64,000 nt of DNA, from NCBI RefSeq assembly GCF_910594005.1, contig NC_057815.1, positions 62,572,052 to 62,636,051 on the forward strand. The letters are read 5' to 3'. Under the pieces are notes generated by a model that was not told the origin of the DNA, did no database searches, and saw only the letters and a list, made by a program, of their open reading frames with translations. Both the position numbers and the translations under genes were made by a program. Positions within the stretch are counted from its first letter, which is position 1; each line of letters starts with the position of its first letter. Shown here one piece after another: positions 12,701-21,594 of the stretch. This DNA is from Cervus elaphus (lineage: Eukaryota; Chordata; Mammalia; Artiodactyla; Cervidae).

Positions 12701-13002
12701 CCATGGTGTGCACAAAGAATCACCTTCAGCTGCTTCCCTGAGCCCAACACCACCTCCCTGAGCCTCTCAGCTATGTTGGCCAGGTGCCGATTGGGCCGCA
12801 GGTTCGCAAGCCAGTAGCTGGTCTGGCACACGGGACACCTGCTCTGCCCATCTTGGCCAGGCACGGACTCCTTGTTGTTTGCAGTGATGCAGGCTTGGCA
12901 GAAGCTGTGTCCACAGTCTATGCTCAGGGGTTCGGTCAGGAACTCCAGGCAGATGGGGCAGGTCACTTCATCTTGGATGTCCACCAGGACTGCTGAAGTC
13001 AT
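3209..13002 (-). CDS. TRIM6: TRIM6, tripartite motif E3 ubiquitin ligase (7 coding exons)
   Basis: Joining 13002-12580, 12083-11988, 11314-11084, 6500-6478, 4362-4262, 3999-3973 and 3771-3209 gives 1464 nt, that is 487 residues plus stop, matching the roughly 488 residues of human TRIM6. Every coding intron is GT-AG and phases agree. The RING has C15, C18, C30, H32, C35, C38, C56, C59. The B-box2 has C97, H100, C108, D111, C116, C119, H125, H128. The coiled coil covers about 132-250 and the PRY-SPRY about 300-487. Residue-level similarity to TRIM6 is strong throughout, including the C-terminal MTLRRPSS. Known family role: a cytoplasmic E3 ligase making unanchored K48-linked ubiquitin chains that activate IKKepsilon in type I interferon signalling. 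The start is the ATG at 13002 (A at -3), matching the common human isoform. No frameshift, stop or missing zinc ligand is seen. Confidence 0.95.
3772..3972 (-). other. TRIM6: TRIM6 intron 7
   Basis: 201 bp with a GTAAGT donor and a CCCACAG acceptor. It stays partly open in frame with the SPRY exon, which makes that open frame look longer than the exon. Confidence 0.85.
3973..3999 (-). CDS. TRIM6: TRIM6 coding exon 7 (27-nt microexon)
   Basis: 27 nt between a cattacag acceptor and a GTAAGT donor, encoding (E)LTDVQSYW(V) with split codons at both ends. It links the pre-SPRY linker to the SPRY domain and is needed to keep the frame. Confidence 0.92.
4262..4362 (-). CDS. TRIM6: TRIM6 coding exon 6 (linker 2)
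   Basis: 101 nt from a ctctag acceptor to a GTGAGG donor. It encodes SEFWTLKKPEALPTKLKSMF and on to LRVFR, the L2 linker between coiled coil and SPRY, which in this family forms helices packing on the dimer. The first base completes Arg258 split from exon 5. Confidence 0.93.
4604..4805 (+). repeat. Bov-tA SINE
   Basis: A full-length style copy: tRNA head (gggtttcccaggtggcac), core (gaagatcccctggaggag), BovA body and tail ending 'gacatgactgagcac'. Confidence 0.88.
4840..5115. repeat. L1 LINE remnants
   Basis: 4865-4985 reads as the reverse complement of a common L1 segment ('cttggctattgtaaacagtg'). 5010-5110 resembles an L1 3' end with a T-rich tail. Orientations differ, so at least two pieces are involved. 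Confidence 0.5.
5218..5428 (-). repeat. Bov-tA SINE
   Basis: Reverse orientation: tail 'gctaagtcactaagtcgtgt' at the low end and head 'cacctgggaagccca' at the high end. Confidence 0.88.
6478..6500 (-). CDS. TRIM6: TRIM6 coding exon 5 (23-nt microexon)
   Basis: 23 nt (GAT to AAAAG) between a ttttctag acceptor and a GTATGT donor, encoding DVSDVAK plus two bases of Arg258. It matches the DVSDV segment that follows the coiled coil in TRIM6. Skipping it would shift the frame. It is far too short for open-frame detection. Confidence 0.9.
7010..7219 (+). repeat. Bov-tA SINE with short target duplication
   Basis: A standard copy from 'gggttccctagtgactcag' to 'cacgacatagcaac'. The 9-mer agccacagg occurs just before and again just after the element (near 7003 and 7219), consistent with a target-site duplication. 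Confidence 0.88.
7689..7803 (-). repeat. CHR-type tRNA-Glu SINE, short form
   Basis: Reverse copy of the CHR head: 'gaccagggattgaacctgc', 'cttaaccactggactacc' and 'ggggagtccc'. It lacks the BovB-like body. Confidence 0.8.
7828..8048 (-). repeat. Bov-tA SINE with TG microsatellite tail
   Basis: Reverse copy. A (TG)n run at 7837-7850 abuts the tail 'gttagttgctcagttgtgt'; the head ends 'gagctacagggaagtcc'. Confidence 0.88.
8560..10056 (+). mobile_element. BovB (RTE-clade) LINE, 5'-truncated and decayed
   Basis: Frame pieces at 8645-9097 and 9159-9773 encode RTE reverse transcriptase: WPQDWKRSIFILIPKK, QAGFRKGRGTRDQIASIRWI, AFDCVDHNK and KVGLKLSIQKTKIMTSG. The catalytic YADD is CAND here, and frame breaks separate the pieces, so it cannot be active. 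The 3' end has the BovB signature 'gactgagcgactgaactga'. It lies antisense in TRIM6 intron 4. This is the source family of the Bov-tA SINE bodies around it. Confidence 0.93.
10736..10965 (-). repeat. L1-type 3' end, reverse
   Basis: Reverse complement of a bovine repeat tail: 'ggaggctaattactttacaa', 'catgaatcagccatgg' and a polypyrimidine 'tcccccctcccacctccct'. I attribute it to a ruminant L1 3' UTR from memory of the consensus. Confidence 0.6.
11084..11314 (-). CDS. TRIM6: TRIM6 coding exon 4: coiled coil
   Basis: 231 nt (77 codons, phase 0 at both ends) from a ttccttaag acceptor to a GTAGGA donor. It encodes NQMEPERHRIQKQFDQLRSI and on to ERRCEGSATELLQ. Heptad-like Leu/Ile spacing and many Glu/Lys/Arg fit the antiparallel dimer coiled coil of TRIM proteins. 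Confidence 0.94.
11315..11987 (-). other. TRIM6: TRIM6 intron 3 (673 bp)
   Basis: No recognised repeat or exon. The splice signals at both ends are canonical. Confidence 0.8.
11988..12083 (-). CDS. TRIM6: TRIM6 coding exon 3: start of coiled coil
   Basis: 96 nt (32 codons, phase 0) from a cttccag acceptor to a GTAAGA donor. It encodes EKFQESLKKLRQEQQEAEKL and on to KRTSWK, a charged amphipathic helix. The length of 96 nt is conserved in the TRIM5/6/22/34 group. Confidence 0.94.
12084..12579 (-). other. TRIM6: TRIM6 intron 2 (496 bp)
   Basis: No repeat recognised. The donor is GTGGGG. A plus-strand open frame across this intron and exon 3 (11923-12480) has no family support and is a shadow. 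Confidence 0.8.
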
Positions 13003-13069
13003 TGTAGCCACTTTCCTGGCCTCTGCCTGGCCAGCCCTGACTTCTAAGGTGCTTCCAGCGTTTAGAATC
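12580..13069 (-). CDS. TRIM6: TRIM6 exon 2: RING and B-box2 (coding from 13002)
   Basis: The acceptor ctactcag precedes 13069 and the donor CAG|GTGGGG follows 12580. From the ATG at 13002 it encodes 141 residues with a C3HC4 RING (C15 to C59) for E2 binding and a B-box2 (C97 to H128). The 67 nt between the acceptor and the ATG are also open in frame and read ILNAGSTLEVRAGQAEARKV, which resembles the N-terminal extension of the longer human TRIM6 isoform. An upstream in-frame start therefore remains possible. Confidence 0.94.
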
Positions 13070-13379
13070 CTGAGTAGATGGGCACACAAAAAAGGGTTCA
13101 GGGTAAGAAATGAGGGAGACAAAGGGAAGCTGACTGTTCTGGATAAAGAGGTCAGGCACTGGGGTAATGGGAACGTCTCATTCTAACTTCAAACATGTTC
13201 TTTGCCCCTGCCTCACATTAGACATCAATTTGCACCCTCATTATAGCAATGAGGTCCGCATTATAGCAATAAAACAATTTCTTTTTACTCACTGGATAAA
13301 GGGACAATGAGATCCTGGAGAGAAGTGGCCTTGGGTGAGTCACCATCTGTTTAACCTTTTCTCAGCCCACCAACACACA

Positions 13380-13960
13380 TCCTCAATGTTCAAAGCACCA
13401 GAACATGCTGCTGCCTCAGGATGCTTGCACTTGCTGTTCCTACTGCAAGGAAGCCCCTTCACCCTGGTATCCACATGACTCTCTGACTTCCTGCAACTCT
13501 CTCCCTACACGTTTACTTACCAGAAGGGTTTTCTCTGTCAAGCCTAGCTAAGGCACAGCCACCCACACCATCCTTCTCCATAGACTCAATGGCTTGATTT
13601 TTCTTTTTATCACCACCTAACACATTTCTTTTGGGGGGCTTCCCTGGTGGCAGAGTGGTAAAGAACCTGCCTGCCAATGCAGGAGATGGAAGTTTGATAC
13701 CTGGGTCAGGAAGATCCCCTGGAGAAGGAAATGGCAACCCCCTCCAGTGTTCTTGCCTGGAAATCCCATGGACAGAGGAGTCTGGTGGGTTACAGTTCAT
13801 GGGGTCACAAAGAATCAGACATGACTAAGCAACTAAACAACAATACGCATCTGTATTTGCCTGAATCCTCGCACTGGAATATAAGCTCCATGAGATCAGG
13901 GACTGTTTTGCTTATTACTGAATGAGTTTAGTGCCTGACACACAGGTCCTCAACTTTTGA
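13380..13960. repeat. L2 LINE 3' region, split by a SINE
   Basis: Both flanks of the nested Bov-tA resemble the mammalian L2 3' end: 'gcttgcacttgctgttcc' on the left and 'ataagctccatgagatcagg' followed by 'agtgcctgacacac' on the right. Confidence 0.6.
13638..13843 (+). repeat. Bov-tA SINE nested in L2
   Basis: A full-length style copy from 'gggcttccctggtggcagag' to 'gacatgactaagcaac', interrupting the L2 relic. Confidence 0.88.
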
Positions 13961-14445
13961 TGAAGAAAACTAGAACCTCCTCATCTCTCCATAGATGATT
14001 AGATCTTTCTCATCAGCTTCTTCACCTCTCTTTGCCATCCTGCTGGCATGGCTCTCCAGGATCTAATCTCCAAATTCAAAGGTTATCACTTATTGGGAAG
14101 ACACGACCACCTTCTAGCAGAGCTTTACAAAGAGCCCTTTCATCTTTCACAGTCACTTTCCCAGAAAAACCCAAAGAAATGACAATGACCGCAATAAGGT
14201 GATGTCATATCTTTACAACCAACACTTTTATAACCAGTTGTGATTTCAAAACCACATTCCCCTGCTTTATCCCTCATAGGAAAACTATGAATAAATTATT
14301 TTTGGCCTTTTGATAAACAGAGAAACTAAGCGATTTTATAAAAATCAAACAGCTTATAAATCACAGAGTCGGCAACACTTCTCACGTCCAGAGTCCTAGT
14401 TCAAAGCTCCATCCTCAATCTTGTAACTTTAACCCCAAAGATGGG
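13961..14445. other. Unassigned intronic sequence
   Basis: No gene signal. 14280-14400 ('gagaaactaagcgatttt') may be a very old MIR-like relic, but the match is weak. Confidence 0.3.
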
Positions 14446-14655
14446 GGTGTGTTTGTGTTAGCACTTAGTTATGTCCAACTCTTTGCAACCCCATGGACTG
14501 TAGCCTGCCAGGCTCTTTTGTCCATGGAATTCTCCAGGCAAGAATACTGGAGTGGATTGCCATTTCCTTCTCCAGGAAAGATGGTGTTCAGTTCAGTTTA
14601 GTTGCTCAGTCGTGTCCAACTCTTTGAGATCCCATGGACTGCAAAGATGGTCTTA
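14446..14655 (-). repeat. Two truncated BovB-derived pieces in tandem
   Basis: 14446-14575 is a reverse Bov-tA lacking its tRNA head. 14588-14645 is a second reverse tail ('agtttagttgctcagtcgtg'). Both end at 'aagatggt'-like sequence. Confidence 0.7.
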
Positions 14656-14939
14656 TGGGTGCTCAAAGTCCGGGACAGACCTGGTGCTTTGGGGACAAGA
14701 CTTCACCAGGCCTGTCCAAAACTCTAGCAGGCTTAAGGGGCCCAAGTGAATGGGAGAGGAAGGGACAGGTAGGCAGTTGAGGTCACATATGGTCTAGGGA
14801 TAGGATAATTCACCGAGAGCAGACCTAGGCAGAAGTATGCAAGTGGGGTGTTTGGGACAAAGAGGTCTTATAGCATTTGGGGAAAGTATTTCAGAATCGC
14901 TAATAGGAGAAAAGGATAAAAATGGAGGAAAAAGAGGAA
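14656..14939. other. Unassigned intronic sequence
   Basis: Purine-rich; nothing recognised. Confidence 0.3.
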
Positions 14940-15640
14940 TGAAGAATTGATGCCTTTAATAACATGGATGAGCTGTGAAAACATGCTAAGTGAGTAAAAC
15001 CAGATACAAAAGATCATATATTATATAACTCCTTTTATAAGAAATGTCTAGGACTTCCTTGGTGGCATAGATGAGAACCCACCTGACAATGCAGGAGACA
15101 CAGGTTCGATCCCAGGTCCAGGAAGATTATACATGCAGCGGAGCAAAGTCCATGTGCCACAACTACTGAGCCCGTGCCCTAGAGATCACATGCCACAACT
15201 GAGCTCGTGTGCTGCAACTACCAAAGCCCATGCACTTAAGAGCCTGTGCTCCGCAACGAGAAGTCACCACAATGAGAAGCCCGCACACCAAAACGAAGAG
15301 TAACCCTCACTTGCTGCAACTAGTGAAAGCCCACGCAAAAGCAATGAAGACCCAGTGCAGCATAAATAAATAAAATTTAAAAATAATCTGGAGTAGGCAA
15401 ATCTACAGACACACAAAGTAGATTAGTGGTTGCCACAAGTTGGTGGGATGGGGAATAGAGAATGACTACTGATGCACGTAGAGTCACTTTGTGGGGGTGA
15501 TGAAAATATTCTGGAATTAGACAGTGGTACTAGTGAACATCTTTGTGATTAAAAAAAAAAACACCTTATTTGTATACCTTGAAAGGGTGAATTTTATGGT
15601 ATATGAACTGTATCTCAATTTTTAAAAATTATATGACAGG
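14940..15640 (+). repeat. L1 LINE 3' region split by a CHR SINE
   Basis: The left part ends 'aagaaatgtctag' and the right part resumes 'ggagtaggcaaatctac', which read together as a usual L1 3' segment. The right part continues with 'gtggttgccacaagttgg' and 'tatctcaatttttaaaa'. Confidence 0.65.
15048..15390 (+). repeat. CHR-type SINE, full length
   Basis: The head 'gacttccttggtggcatag' is followed by the diagnostic CHR body: 'gccacaactactgagcccg', 'ccgcaacgagaagtcacc' and 'aataaataaaat' tail. Confidence 0.88.
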
Positions 15641-18064
15641 AAAAAAAAGAGGGAGAGGCTATCTTGTGACTTCTGGTTCAGAGCTCTCCCAACTCCACAG
15701 CTTTTACACAAGGCAGCTGTGGGAAAAGACCTGAGTCAAGCACAGTGCTGTAGTTGATATGGGGAGATAGGGATGGTTGAAATAAATCCTGTACAAGGAA
15801 GTGTACCATTCAGACTTTGAGCAGGAAACACATCCTCTTTTGAACACACAGCAAAGACAATCATTATTAATGCAAGCAAGTATGTACACATGAAGTTATT
15901 TGTTGCAAGGGACAGTGGAAAACAAAAAATAATCATAGAGACCATTTTCTGATTGCTTTTTATATGAGAGGCAATGGCTGAACTTTTTACAGGCATTATA
16001 TAATCTAATCCCATAATAACTCAATCAGATAAATGGAATAACACCCTTTTGTTTTTTTTTACAAATGCAAAAAGTGAACTTCTTAAAATTCAATTACCAA
16101 AGGTCTCGGAATGAATAACTGATGAAGCAAAGGTTATAATCTAGTTTTATGCAAATCCAAACCTCAGTTGTTGGCTGGTCCTTAAAAGAAGAGAATGTTT
16201 CCTTTACGCACCCCCCACCCCCCACACCACCTACAAAGGCACTCAGACCACAAAGTGGCTCAGCTTGTTTCTACCCACTCCTGACTGGTGCTTGTCTCAT
16301 TTTTCAGCTGTACTGATTCAGCACGATAGCTCCCTTCTTCTGATGTTTGAAAGCATCCTACAGCACTTCCTAAGCTATCTGCAGCTCCTTCTCCAGCCCT
16401 GCTGTGCTTCATTCCTCATGGCACATCCCTGGGACTCCATGCTTCCCTTTCCCTGACAGTGTGAGATGAGAAGAGAAGGCACTGCCAACTGAGGTAATAC
16501 AGATGCAGCTCTGAATCCTGAATTTGTCGTCTCTGGTTCTGGAACACTGGGGTAATTCCTGATCTGAGATGTGGTTTTGTGAATTGCTGATGACAAGTCC
16601 TCCCTTATAGCACACTTGTCATAAATTACCTGAACCTGTGTGGAAGAGTCTCAGTAAAAACTGGCTGTCACTACATTTATACCATCATTGCTTGCCAGTC
16701 CTTTAGTGCTCTGCCCTAGTACCATGATGAAAAGAGCCTCTTTGATATTTTTACCAGGAACAGGGATACAGCAAAATCTGATGAATGGATAGCTCTATAT
16801 AAATATTTGTTATAATGATAAATGCATCACTTTCTCATCCCTTTCAGATCTTCCTCCTACTTTTGGACCTAGGGGGAAAAAATCCACTATCTCAAATCAT
16901 TACAAGATTTAATAAGATGTCATTTAAGAACAAGGTGAGAAAGCTGGACCTGGCCCAGTCTTTTTTCTGTGCCTCACATAAGAGTTAGTTAGGGAAGCTA
17001 GTAGCTTCTCTGATGAGACAACTCAAGATATTGGAACTGACCCTAACTTTATTTTTTGTCTGTGCTTAATATAGGTGTCCTCACTGAAAAATATCTTCTC
17101 ATTCTTGAAAGTTTTCAGTCATTAAATTATAGTACTGTTGGTTTAAATCACATAATTTTAAAGACATTTAAAATTATTTGTTTATAGTATTCCAGCATTG
17201 AATCACTCATTGGAAACCACATGTTCCACTTGCCTATATAGGAATGGGCCTAGGAATCTAGTTTGGGTCACCAAAGAAGAGCCAGCTGACAAAGGCACTG
17301 CCTTCTTGAAGGTACACTACCTCTGATTCCAGCTGTGACCCTCATGTACAAGGTAGGCCACAGAGTGACTGAGAGCAGCTATAATTCCATAATGTTTCTT
17401 GACTGGCCCCCAGCAAAGGTGGATGTACACTGTGTACAACATGCTCAGTGTGGGCAAAATCTGTTAGCTAGGCAGCAGCAGGGAACTGATGGAGTTAAAC
17501 CAAGGTATGCATTGTTTTGAAGAAACTAACCATTGCAAAAAGTTGCAAAAATTTCCAAATACCAGATGTTTCACAAAGGATACAGTGCATTCCAATCAAC
17601 AAGATAACCACAGTGTGAGCAAACAACCAAGCACCTGTTTGCTCGCCATTTTTGGCAAGCTAGAGAAACCCATTCTATATGGAAGACCAAGCCTTCCATT
17701 TCATGAATAGCCATGCACCCCAGATACAAAATTTCCCTGATCCTGCTGTTCAGAAAAACAGTTTTTGAGAGTTTCTCCCTGTCTCCTTACTTGTCACAAG
17801 TAAGAAACACTTCTACTTTAATCAGTAGTTGGTGGTCCATTGGCGATGCACCCCAAGCAATATATCGACCCATTGAATCTGGTGACAGGTCCTGTAATTG
17901 ACATTAATTTTCCCCTCTTGAGGGTGTGATAGGATTAAAAAAAAAAAATCAAGTTGCCTGTCAGTAGCAAGCCCTTACAGAAGAGCCTAAAAAAGTGCCC
18001 CAGACCAAGAAAACAATCTGTGAGATAAGTGAGTATAAGGCATTGCTAGGGATCTAGTGAGCTG
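15641..18064. other. Unassigned intronic sequence (2.4 kb)
   Basis: No exon, RNA gene or well-defined repeat was identified. A C-rich run lies at 16209-16232. 17280-17900 has somewhat higher complexity and may be an old LTR or DNA element. The short open frames (60-73 residues) have no family features. Confidence 0.35.
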
Positions 18065-18440
18065 AAACCATGACCTCAGTGCATATTACCAAACAATAAA
18101 ATGGACGCACTGATATATACAACAAAATAAACCTCAAAAGAATTATGCAAAATGAAAGAAACTAGACAGCAAGGATAAGGTACTGTATGATTTCATTTAT
18201 ATGAAATCCTAAAAACGACAAAAAAGTCTACTATTTGAGAACAGACTAGTGGATACCAGGGCCCGGGGCTGTCAGAAGGGGATGAATTACAAAGGGACAC
18301 AAAAAAGTTTGGAGGATGATGGAAACCTCCTGTATATATCATGACTGTATCATGACTGTGTTGTTTGGACAACTATATATGGTCAAACCTGATGGAACTG
18401 TAGGCTTAAAATTGCTAAGTTATTAAATGTAAATGACAAC
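18065..18440 (+). repeat. L1 LINE 3' region fragment
   Basis: L1 3'-end phrases such as 'ggtactgtatgatttcattt' and 'gaacagactagtggatacc' are seen. Confidence 0.6.
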
Positions 18441-18529
18441 TCAGTAGAGCTAACAAAAAATAGAAGAAATACAATACGAAAAACTGAGGCTTAATTTTCT
18501 GATCTCCTGAACACAAGTTAGAAATGTGT

Positions 18530-18860
18530 TGTCAAGCACAGTAGCCACATGTGGCTACTGAGCACTTTGAGATGTGGCTAATTGGAAACGAGATGTTTTA
18601 AGTATAAAATACACACTGAAGATTTGGTAAGAAAAAATAATCTGGTAAGAAAAATTTGGTAAGAAAAAATAATCTAAAACATTTCATTAATGGATTTATA
18701 AATATTGATTACATTGCCTAAATATATTTATGAGGAGCATGAAGTTAAATATATTAAAATCAGTTTCTTCTAATGTTTTAATGAGGCCAATAGAAAAATT
18801 TAAATTATATATGTGGCCCTATAATTCTACATAACTTTTCTATCTAATGCTCTACTTGAG
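18530..18860 (-). repeat. Ancient hAT-like DNA transposon relic
   Basis: 'gccacatgtggctactgagc' and 'tatatgtggccctataattc' match a dispersed mammalian DNA-transposon family. I remember its text but am unsure of the family name (Cheshire-like). Confidence 0.45.
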
Positions 18861-19161
18861 ATATTCAAGGCAGAGTAAGATTCTTGAACAGAAAAGATTA
18901 TGTAAGAGTTGATGTCTCTTGTCATGAAGTTGAACCTGGGGAAAGGAAGAAAACAGACTCAGCTGACATTCAGCTATAAAGGGTTTGAGTGAGCCCTGCC
19001 CACATCCCATTAGGCCCTTCACCAATGGCTACTGCTCAATGCATCCCAAATGACACAGGAAAAGCCGAGTCCCTTGTCTCGAGAGCAGTGTGAGCGGTAG
19101 AGAAACTAGTCCCGCTGTGTGAGAGCAGATACCAGAGCCTAAGCGGAAGAACTCTGAAGAT
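18861..19161. other. Unassigned intronic sequence
   Basis: Nothing recognised. Confidence 0.3.
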
Positions 19162-19413
19162 CAAATTAGCAAATGAAACTGAAAGTTCTACAGTCCGGTC
19201 CAACTCTTTAGGACCCCATGAACTGTAGCTTGCCAGGCTCCTCTGTCCGTGAGAATTCTTCAGGAAAGAATAATGGAGTGGATTGCCTTGCCCTCCACCA
19301 GGGGATCTTCCCACCCCAGGGATCGAACCTGCATTCTCTTACGGCTCTCCTGCATTGATAGGCGGGTTCTCCACCACTAGCAACACCTGGGAAGCCCAAA
19401 TTAGCAAATGAAA
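19162..19413 (-). repeat. Bov-tA SINE with perfect 17-bp target-site duplication
   Basis: The reverse SINE occupies about 19179-19396. The 17-mer caaattagcaaatgaaa is at 19162-19178 and again at 19397-19413, a textbook target-site duplication. Confidence 0.93.
19175..19186 (+). promoter_or_regulatory. ISRE-like motif at SINE/host junction
   Basis: GAAACTGAAAGT fits the GAAANNGAAA core of interferon-stimulated response elements. The first GAAA is the end of the target-site duplication; the second half comes from the SINE tail. Activity is not demonstrable from sequence. Confidence 0.4.
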
Positions 19414-20344
19414 GAAGCCAAATCTAGGACTGGGTGGGACCAGTTACATAAGAAGCAGCCTCCAGAAAATGGTCAAGTGGTGTGCTAACTTGCCACACTG
19501 GAATCCAGAATTTCTGGGTCTCAGAGAGACCAATTCAGTATCTGCATTTTTATAAGATCTCAGGCGATTCGTATGCACAGTAGGTCCTCAGAAGCCCTGC
19601 CTTCTTCCCAGGTAAATACAATTTAGGGTGCAAAATAGGAAGGGGGGAAGGTGGGTGGGGAAGGACAGAGAATGAACTGATACTTAGATCTGAAACATCT
19701 TTTAGAATGAAAGCTCACAACTCGATATTAAAACGGCTTTCAGAGTAAAAGTCAGTATATCGGTATTCTTTCCAAAATTTTGATTTCGTACTTTTCTAAG
19801 GTAGGTATTGAGTTTGATTAATATTTTGAGTATTTACGATTTTTTCAGGCGCTCTCCTGTCTTTAAACTTCTGCCTCACTTAAACCTCACCAAAACTCTA
19901 GAATGTAATTCTGACGCTGTCCATTATATAGGTGGAAGAAGCTGAAGCTCCAGCAATAGGTAAGGGGCACATAGACTCTGGGTCTAAGTGTCCGAGGCTG
20001 ACGCTGAGCCCAGGCCCTCTGGCCGCAGCTCCTATGCTCCTAACCACACATTTCTGTCTTCATTGACAGATTAAACGTTGTCTCTAATCTCGCTGAGCTC
20101 ATTCGCAGTGAGGATGAGAAAGAAATAAAGATAAATGATCTGTATCATGAGCCCCACAAGGGAAGGGATCCCATTTCTTCTACCGCCCTGTCACTTCAAG
20201 TGACAGTAAGTGGTCCAGCCACAGAGGGCAGACATCTCCGGGTGAAGGGCACGTAGAGACTTCAGATAGTCAAGGCAAACGAACGGCTTTTCAAATAGTC
20301 TCTGAAGAACAGACAACGCTCACTAACAGGTCTTTTTTTTTTCC
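19414..20344. other. Unassigned sequence flanking the CpG block
   Basis: 19850-20060 may be a decayed MIR-like element. A T10C10 homopolymer junction lies at 20333-20352. No exon is seen. Confidence 0.35.
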
Positions 20345-21090
20345 CCCCCCCCTGAGCTCAGCGGGGCGCCGCCCTGCCCGCTCCGGGGAAATTGCACGCA
20401 GCCCGCAGGTCCGACTGAGCGCGTCCGGAAGGCTCATCTCCCAACTCCCTCCGGGAGGAGTCGGGGCCTCAGGGGTGGGCGTGGGGGTGGGGCAGGATAA
20501 ACGAGCTCACTTCCTGGAGCAGGAAAGTTGGCGATGGGGGAAGGGCTGCTGACCTCTGGATCCAAGCCAGTCCCCAGGTCGGCCGTTATTCCCTAACGTC
20601 ATGCCCTAACAGGACTTTCAGAGGTGACTCCCCGACATCCTTTAGCTTCCAGAAGCAGGGTTTCATTATCACCACCTTGACACAGGCCACTCCCAGCTCC
20701 AAAGGTGTCTCTCTCTCACTCCTTTCCTGAACTTGCGTCGTCTCCAAACTGCAGAGGTCTCCCTCACTCGGCCTCCACCCGCGAACACCCCCAACCAACC
20801 TGTAGGACGGGTCAAACTCTGAACACTAGTGGGGACAGCGGCGGCTGGCCACAAAATGGATTCGCTCACCAACCTGGAATCTGTGACTTGGATCAGAGCC
20901 GAGGCTTTACAGCTGCTGCCGCCGCCACCGAGGCAGAGAGGCTCGGGGGAAGGGGCGGGGGCGGGGCCGGGGGGAGGAGATGCTGCTGATTTGTCCAGCG
21001 CCGCGCTGGGTCCTGCACTCCAGGGCCGCAAGCGGCTTCCAGAGGGCGGTTCTGCTTACCGGTTGAACCGCAAATTGGGAGGTCTCGGCC
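20345..21090 (-). promoter_or_regulatory. TRIM6: CpG-rich block, probable TRIM6 promoter
   Basis: This is the only CpG-rich stretch of the window, with dense CpGs at 20360-20480 and 20780-21070, stacked GC boxes at 20952-20972 and an ETS-like cacttcctgg near 20509. It lies upstream of the RING exon and contains two strong minus-strand donors (21059 GTAAGC, 20869 GTGAGC), as expected for a first-exon region. It might also drive a divergent transcript. Confidence 0.6.
20864..20877 (-). other. TRIM6: Candidate alternative first-exon splice donor
   Basis: CCAGGTTG|GTGAGC on the minus strand is a strong donor about 80 bp downstream of the GC boxes, fitting a noncoding first exon ending at 20870. 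This is inference from motif and position. Confidence 0.35.
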
Positions 21091-21151
21091 AACACCTGAA
21101 GGCCTGGGATGGTACTTGTAGATTGTTTTCAGTTTGACTTTCCGACTTCAT
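21060..21151 (-). CDS. TRIM6: Candidate TRIM6 exon 1 with N-terminal extension
   Basis: From an ATG at 21151 the minus strand reads 30 codons without a stop (MKSESQTENNLQVP onward) and ends with two bases of a split Arg codon at a strong donor, CCG|GTAAGC. Exon 2 begins with the single G that completes CGG and stays open through 22 codons to the usual ATG. The product would be 540 residues. The longer human isoform also carries an in-frame extension joined at an Arg before ILQAG-like residues. Transcription may start downstream of this ATG, so coding use is uncertain. Confidence 0.35.
21127..21145 (-). promoter_or_regulatory. ISRE/IRF-like repeat near TRIM6 promoter
   Basis: The minus strand reads GAAAGTCAAACTGAAA, three tetrads spaced by two bases. 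The middle tetrad is CAAA, one mismatch from the IRF consensus GAAANNGAAA. It sits just upstream of the CpG block. Confidence 0.35.
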
Positions 21152-21594
21152 GTCAGTGTTAGTAACATTGAGTATACCTGTACTCCATATTAAAGTATCA
21201 ATTTAAATGTCCGAATAAAAGTATAAAGTTATATGGATAAGGAAAGATAACAACTTGGTGTTATAACGGCATGCTTTGCAAAAAGATCATTAAAGTTTAG
21301 CAATTTAAAATTACGACTATAATTGGAACTTGTATTACGGATATAACTGTATTAATTTTAATCGATATAACTGAGAGACTGTCAATGTTTCTACTTAGGT
21401 CTTTAGGAATACAAGCAAGCTTTATGAAGCTTCAGGAACTTCAACTGTAGGGGGTTAATAGCACAGCAATTCTGAGAAGAAAAGAAAGGCTAAACTTCTG
21501 CCCCAAGGAAACTGACTTAGTCTGAGAAGGCAGATAGGGAAGGGGGACCTGGACATATGAGGGTGTCCAGATAAAAATCAGAGCAGAGGGCTCT
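21152..21594. other. Upstream flank of TRIM6, unassigned
   Basis: AT-rich; no TATA-driven gene or repeat identified. Confidence 0.3.

Larger units (their letters stand above)
13070..21059 (-). other. TRIM6: Putative TRIM6 intron 1 (about 8 kb)
   Basis: The region between the RING exon and the promoter-like CpG block. It contains L2, L1, CHR, Bov-tA and a DNA-transposon relic. The extent depends on which first exon is used (donor at 21060 or 20870). Confidence 0.5.

Noticed and set aside
15048..15390. tRNA-like A/B boxes in SINE heads
   Set aside because: They are tRNA-Glu-derived SINE promoters without a complete cloverleaf, not tRNA genes.
20586..21137. Several 62-120 codon frames over the CpG block
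   Set aside because: GC-rich DNA has few stops, and frames on both strands overlap. Only the phased 21060-21151 piece is kept as a candidate.
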